From NCBI GenBank assembly GCA_018821745.1, contig JAHJLU010000277.1, forward strand, positions 1 to 5,238: a DNA stretch of 5,238 nucleotides, written 5' to 3'. The first letter of the stretch is position 1, and each line of letters opens with the position of its first letter. The translations under genes were made by a program, and so were the position numbers. The notes below the pieces were generated by a model. That model was not told the DNA's origin. It ran no database searches and was given only the letters and a program-made list of their open reading frames with translations. This DNA comes from Myxococcota bacterium (GTDB lineage: Bacteria; Myxococcota_A; Polyangia; HGW-17). Below, piece after piece: positions 4,378 to 5,238 of the stretch.

Positions 4378-5238
4378 ATGACTATTGTCCTGTCCCTTAT
4401 CGTATCAATTTTCCATATTAATGCAACACCGGCGATGAAAAACCGTGTGCTGACATCCCGTGACCTGGTACACGTCCAGAAAGTCTCCATGCCATCTGTC
4501 ACCCCGGACGGCAAGACACTTTTCTACGTCAGCACCAAATACTGCCTCAAGTCCAATAAGGGAAAATCCTTTATTTTCAAAACTTCAGCACGTAAAGAGG
4601 CCAAATCGGAGCGCATCACCGACAAGGGAATGAGCGCCATCTTCCCCTCGGTCTCCCCCAACGGAAAGACCCTCGCCTTCATCGGGATCGACAAGGAAGG
4701 AGCCCATATTTTTCTCAAGGAGATCGCCTCCGCGAAACCCGCCACCCGCCTCACGGATAAAAAACTCCTGCCCTACGGCGCCATGGGCCCCCTGGTGTGG
4801 GCCCCCGATTCAAAGGGGCTCCTCTTCAACGCGGCGGTCCCACCCCAGTGCCAGGACCTCACCTGCATGGCCAAAGAGAAAGCAAAGAAACCCACCTCCT
4901 CGGGCTGGCTCTTCAAGGGTCTCATGTACCGTCACTGGAACGAGTGGCGCGGGGGTCTGGTGAACAAGCTCTTCCATATCCTTGTCAAAACGAAGGCTGT
5001 GACCCTCATCACCAAAAGCAAACACGACACCCCCCCGGTTGCCCTTGGTGGCCATCAGGACTACGCCTTCTCCCCCGACGGCAAAGAGATCGCCTACGTT
5101 AAAAACACGGACAAGATGGTCGCCCGCTCCACCAACAACGACGTGTGGCTCTACTCCATGAAATCTGGCAAGCACCGGCAGCTCACCACGGGCAAGGGCA
5201 ACGACTTCTCTCCCAAGTATTCCCCCGACGGCCGCTAC
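4378..5238 (+). CDS. S9-family (prolyl oligopeptidase / acylaminoacyl-peptidase-like) exported protein, N-terminal propeller part, cut by window end
   Basis: The frame stays open for 287 codons to the window edge. Residues 1-20 (MTIVLSLIVSIFHINATPAM) form a hydrophobic leader with a plausible cleavage after Ala20, though it lacks an n-terminal basic residue. Next comes LTSRDLVHVQKVSMPSVTPDG (25-45), which matches the usual opening of S9 peptidases. The 'S/T-P-D/N-G' signature of TolB/DPP-type propeller blades recurs at 42-45, 93-96, 232-235 and 282-285, with a variant A-P-D-S at 142-145. YRHWNEW (184-190) is characteristic of bacterial S9 enzymes. Cys158 and Cys163 are close enough to form a disulfide. 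The alpha/beta-hydrolase domain with the Ser-Asp-His triad would lie beyond the window, so activity cannot be confirmed; a non-enzymatic propeller is the alternative. Periplasmic peptide degradation is the expected role. The gene diverges from the lipoprotein/beta-barrel unit. Confidence 0.85.
   Translation, partial: MTIVLSLIVSIFHINATPAMKNRVLTSRDLVHVQKVSMPSVTPDGKTLFYVSTKYCLKSNKGKSFIFKTSARKEAKSERITDKGMSAIFPSVSPNGKTLAFIGIDKEGAHIFLKEIASAKPATRLTDKKLLPYGAMGPLVWAPDSKGLLFNAAVPPQCQDLTCMAKEKAKKPTSSGWLFKGLMYRHWNEWRGGLVNKLFHILVKTKAVTLITKSKHDTPPVALGGHQDYAFSPDGKEIAYVKNTDKMVARSTNNDVWLYSMKSGKHRQLTTGKGNDFSPKYSPDGRY

Overview
The window looks like chromosomal DNA from a GC-rich, Gram-negative bacterium. It carries lipoprotein signal peptides, a predicted outer-membrane beta-barrel, a tatC gene and GC-rich third codon positions. 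The mix (family-4 uracil-DNA glycosylase with a long linker, tatC, small unknown lipoproteins, an S9-type peptidase) would fit Deltaproteobacteria in the broad sense or a related uncultured lineage. That placement is inference; no marker gene in the window settles it. I see no transposase, integrase, phage gene, CRISPR array or defence system.

Layout. Positions 1-54 hold the 5' part of a tRNA-Ile(GAU) gene on the minus strand, with a convincing sigma-70 type promoter at 83-111 and a 10-bp phased AATCT repeat behind it. Reading away from it on the plus strand is a tight three-gene unit. It consists of an unknown lipoprotein (259-1185), a type-4 uracil-DNA glycosylase (1182-2114, 4-bp ATGA overlap) and TatC (2117-2959, 2-nt gap). 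The leader of the first gene carries a strong imperfect hairpin.

Convergent to that unit, on the minus strand, is a two-gene unit: a 202-aa lipoprotein (start 4183, end 3575) followed 1 nt later by a small predicted outer-membrane beta-barrel protein (start 3573, end 2998). These two envelope proteins are probably co-translated. From the same 194-bp intergenic region (4184-4377) a plus-strand gene diverges at 4378. It encodes an exported S9-like beta-propeller/prolyl-oligopeptidase type protein that is cut by the window edge after 287 residues.

How the genes may work together. Most products are envelope or export related (three exported or lipidated proteins, one beta-barrel, the Tat translocase core), while the glycosylase is a cytoplasmic DNA-repair enzyme that appears to share a transcript with tatC. 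None of the exported proteins here shows a twin-arginine motif, so they are more likely Sec substrates than TatC clients. The most unusual features are a roughly 35-residue enlargement of one periplasmic TatC loop, the lipoprotein/glycosylase/tatC gene arrangement, the long disordered linker with C7 and C8 tracts in the glycosylase, and small structured elements just upstream of start codons. I did not find a clear new biological system.
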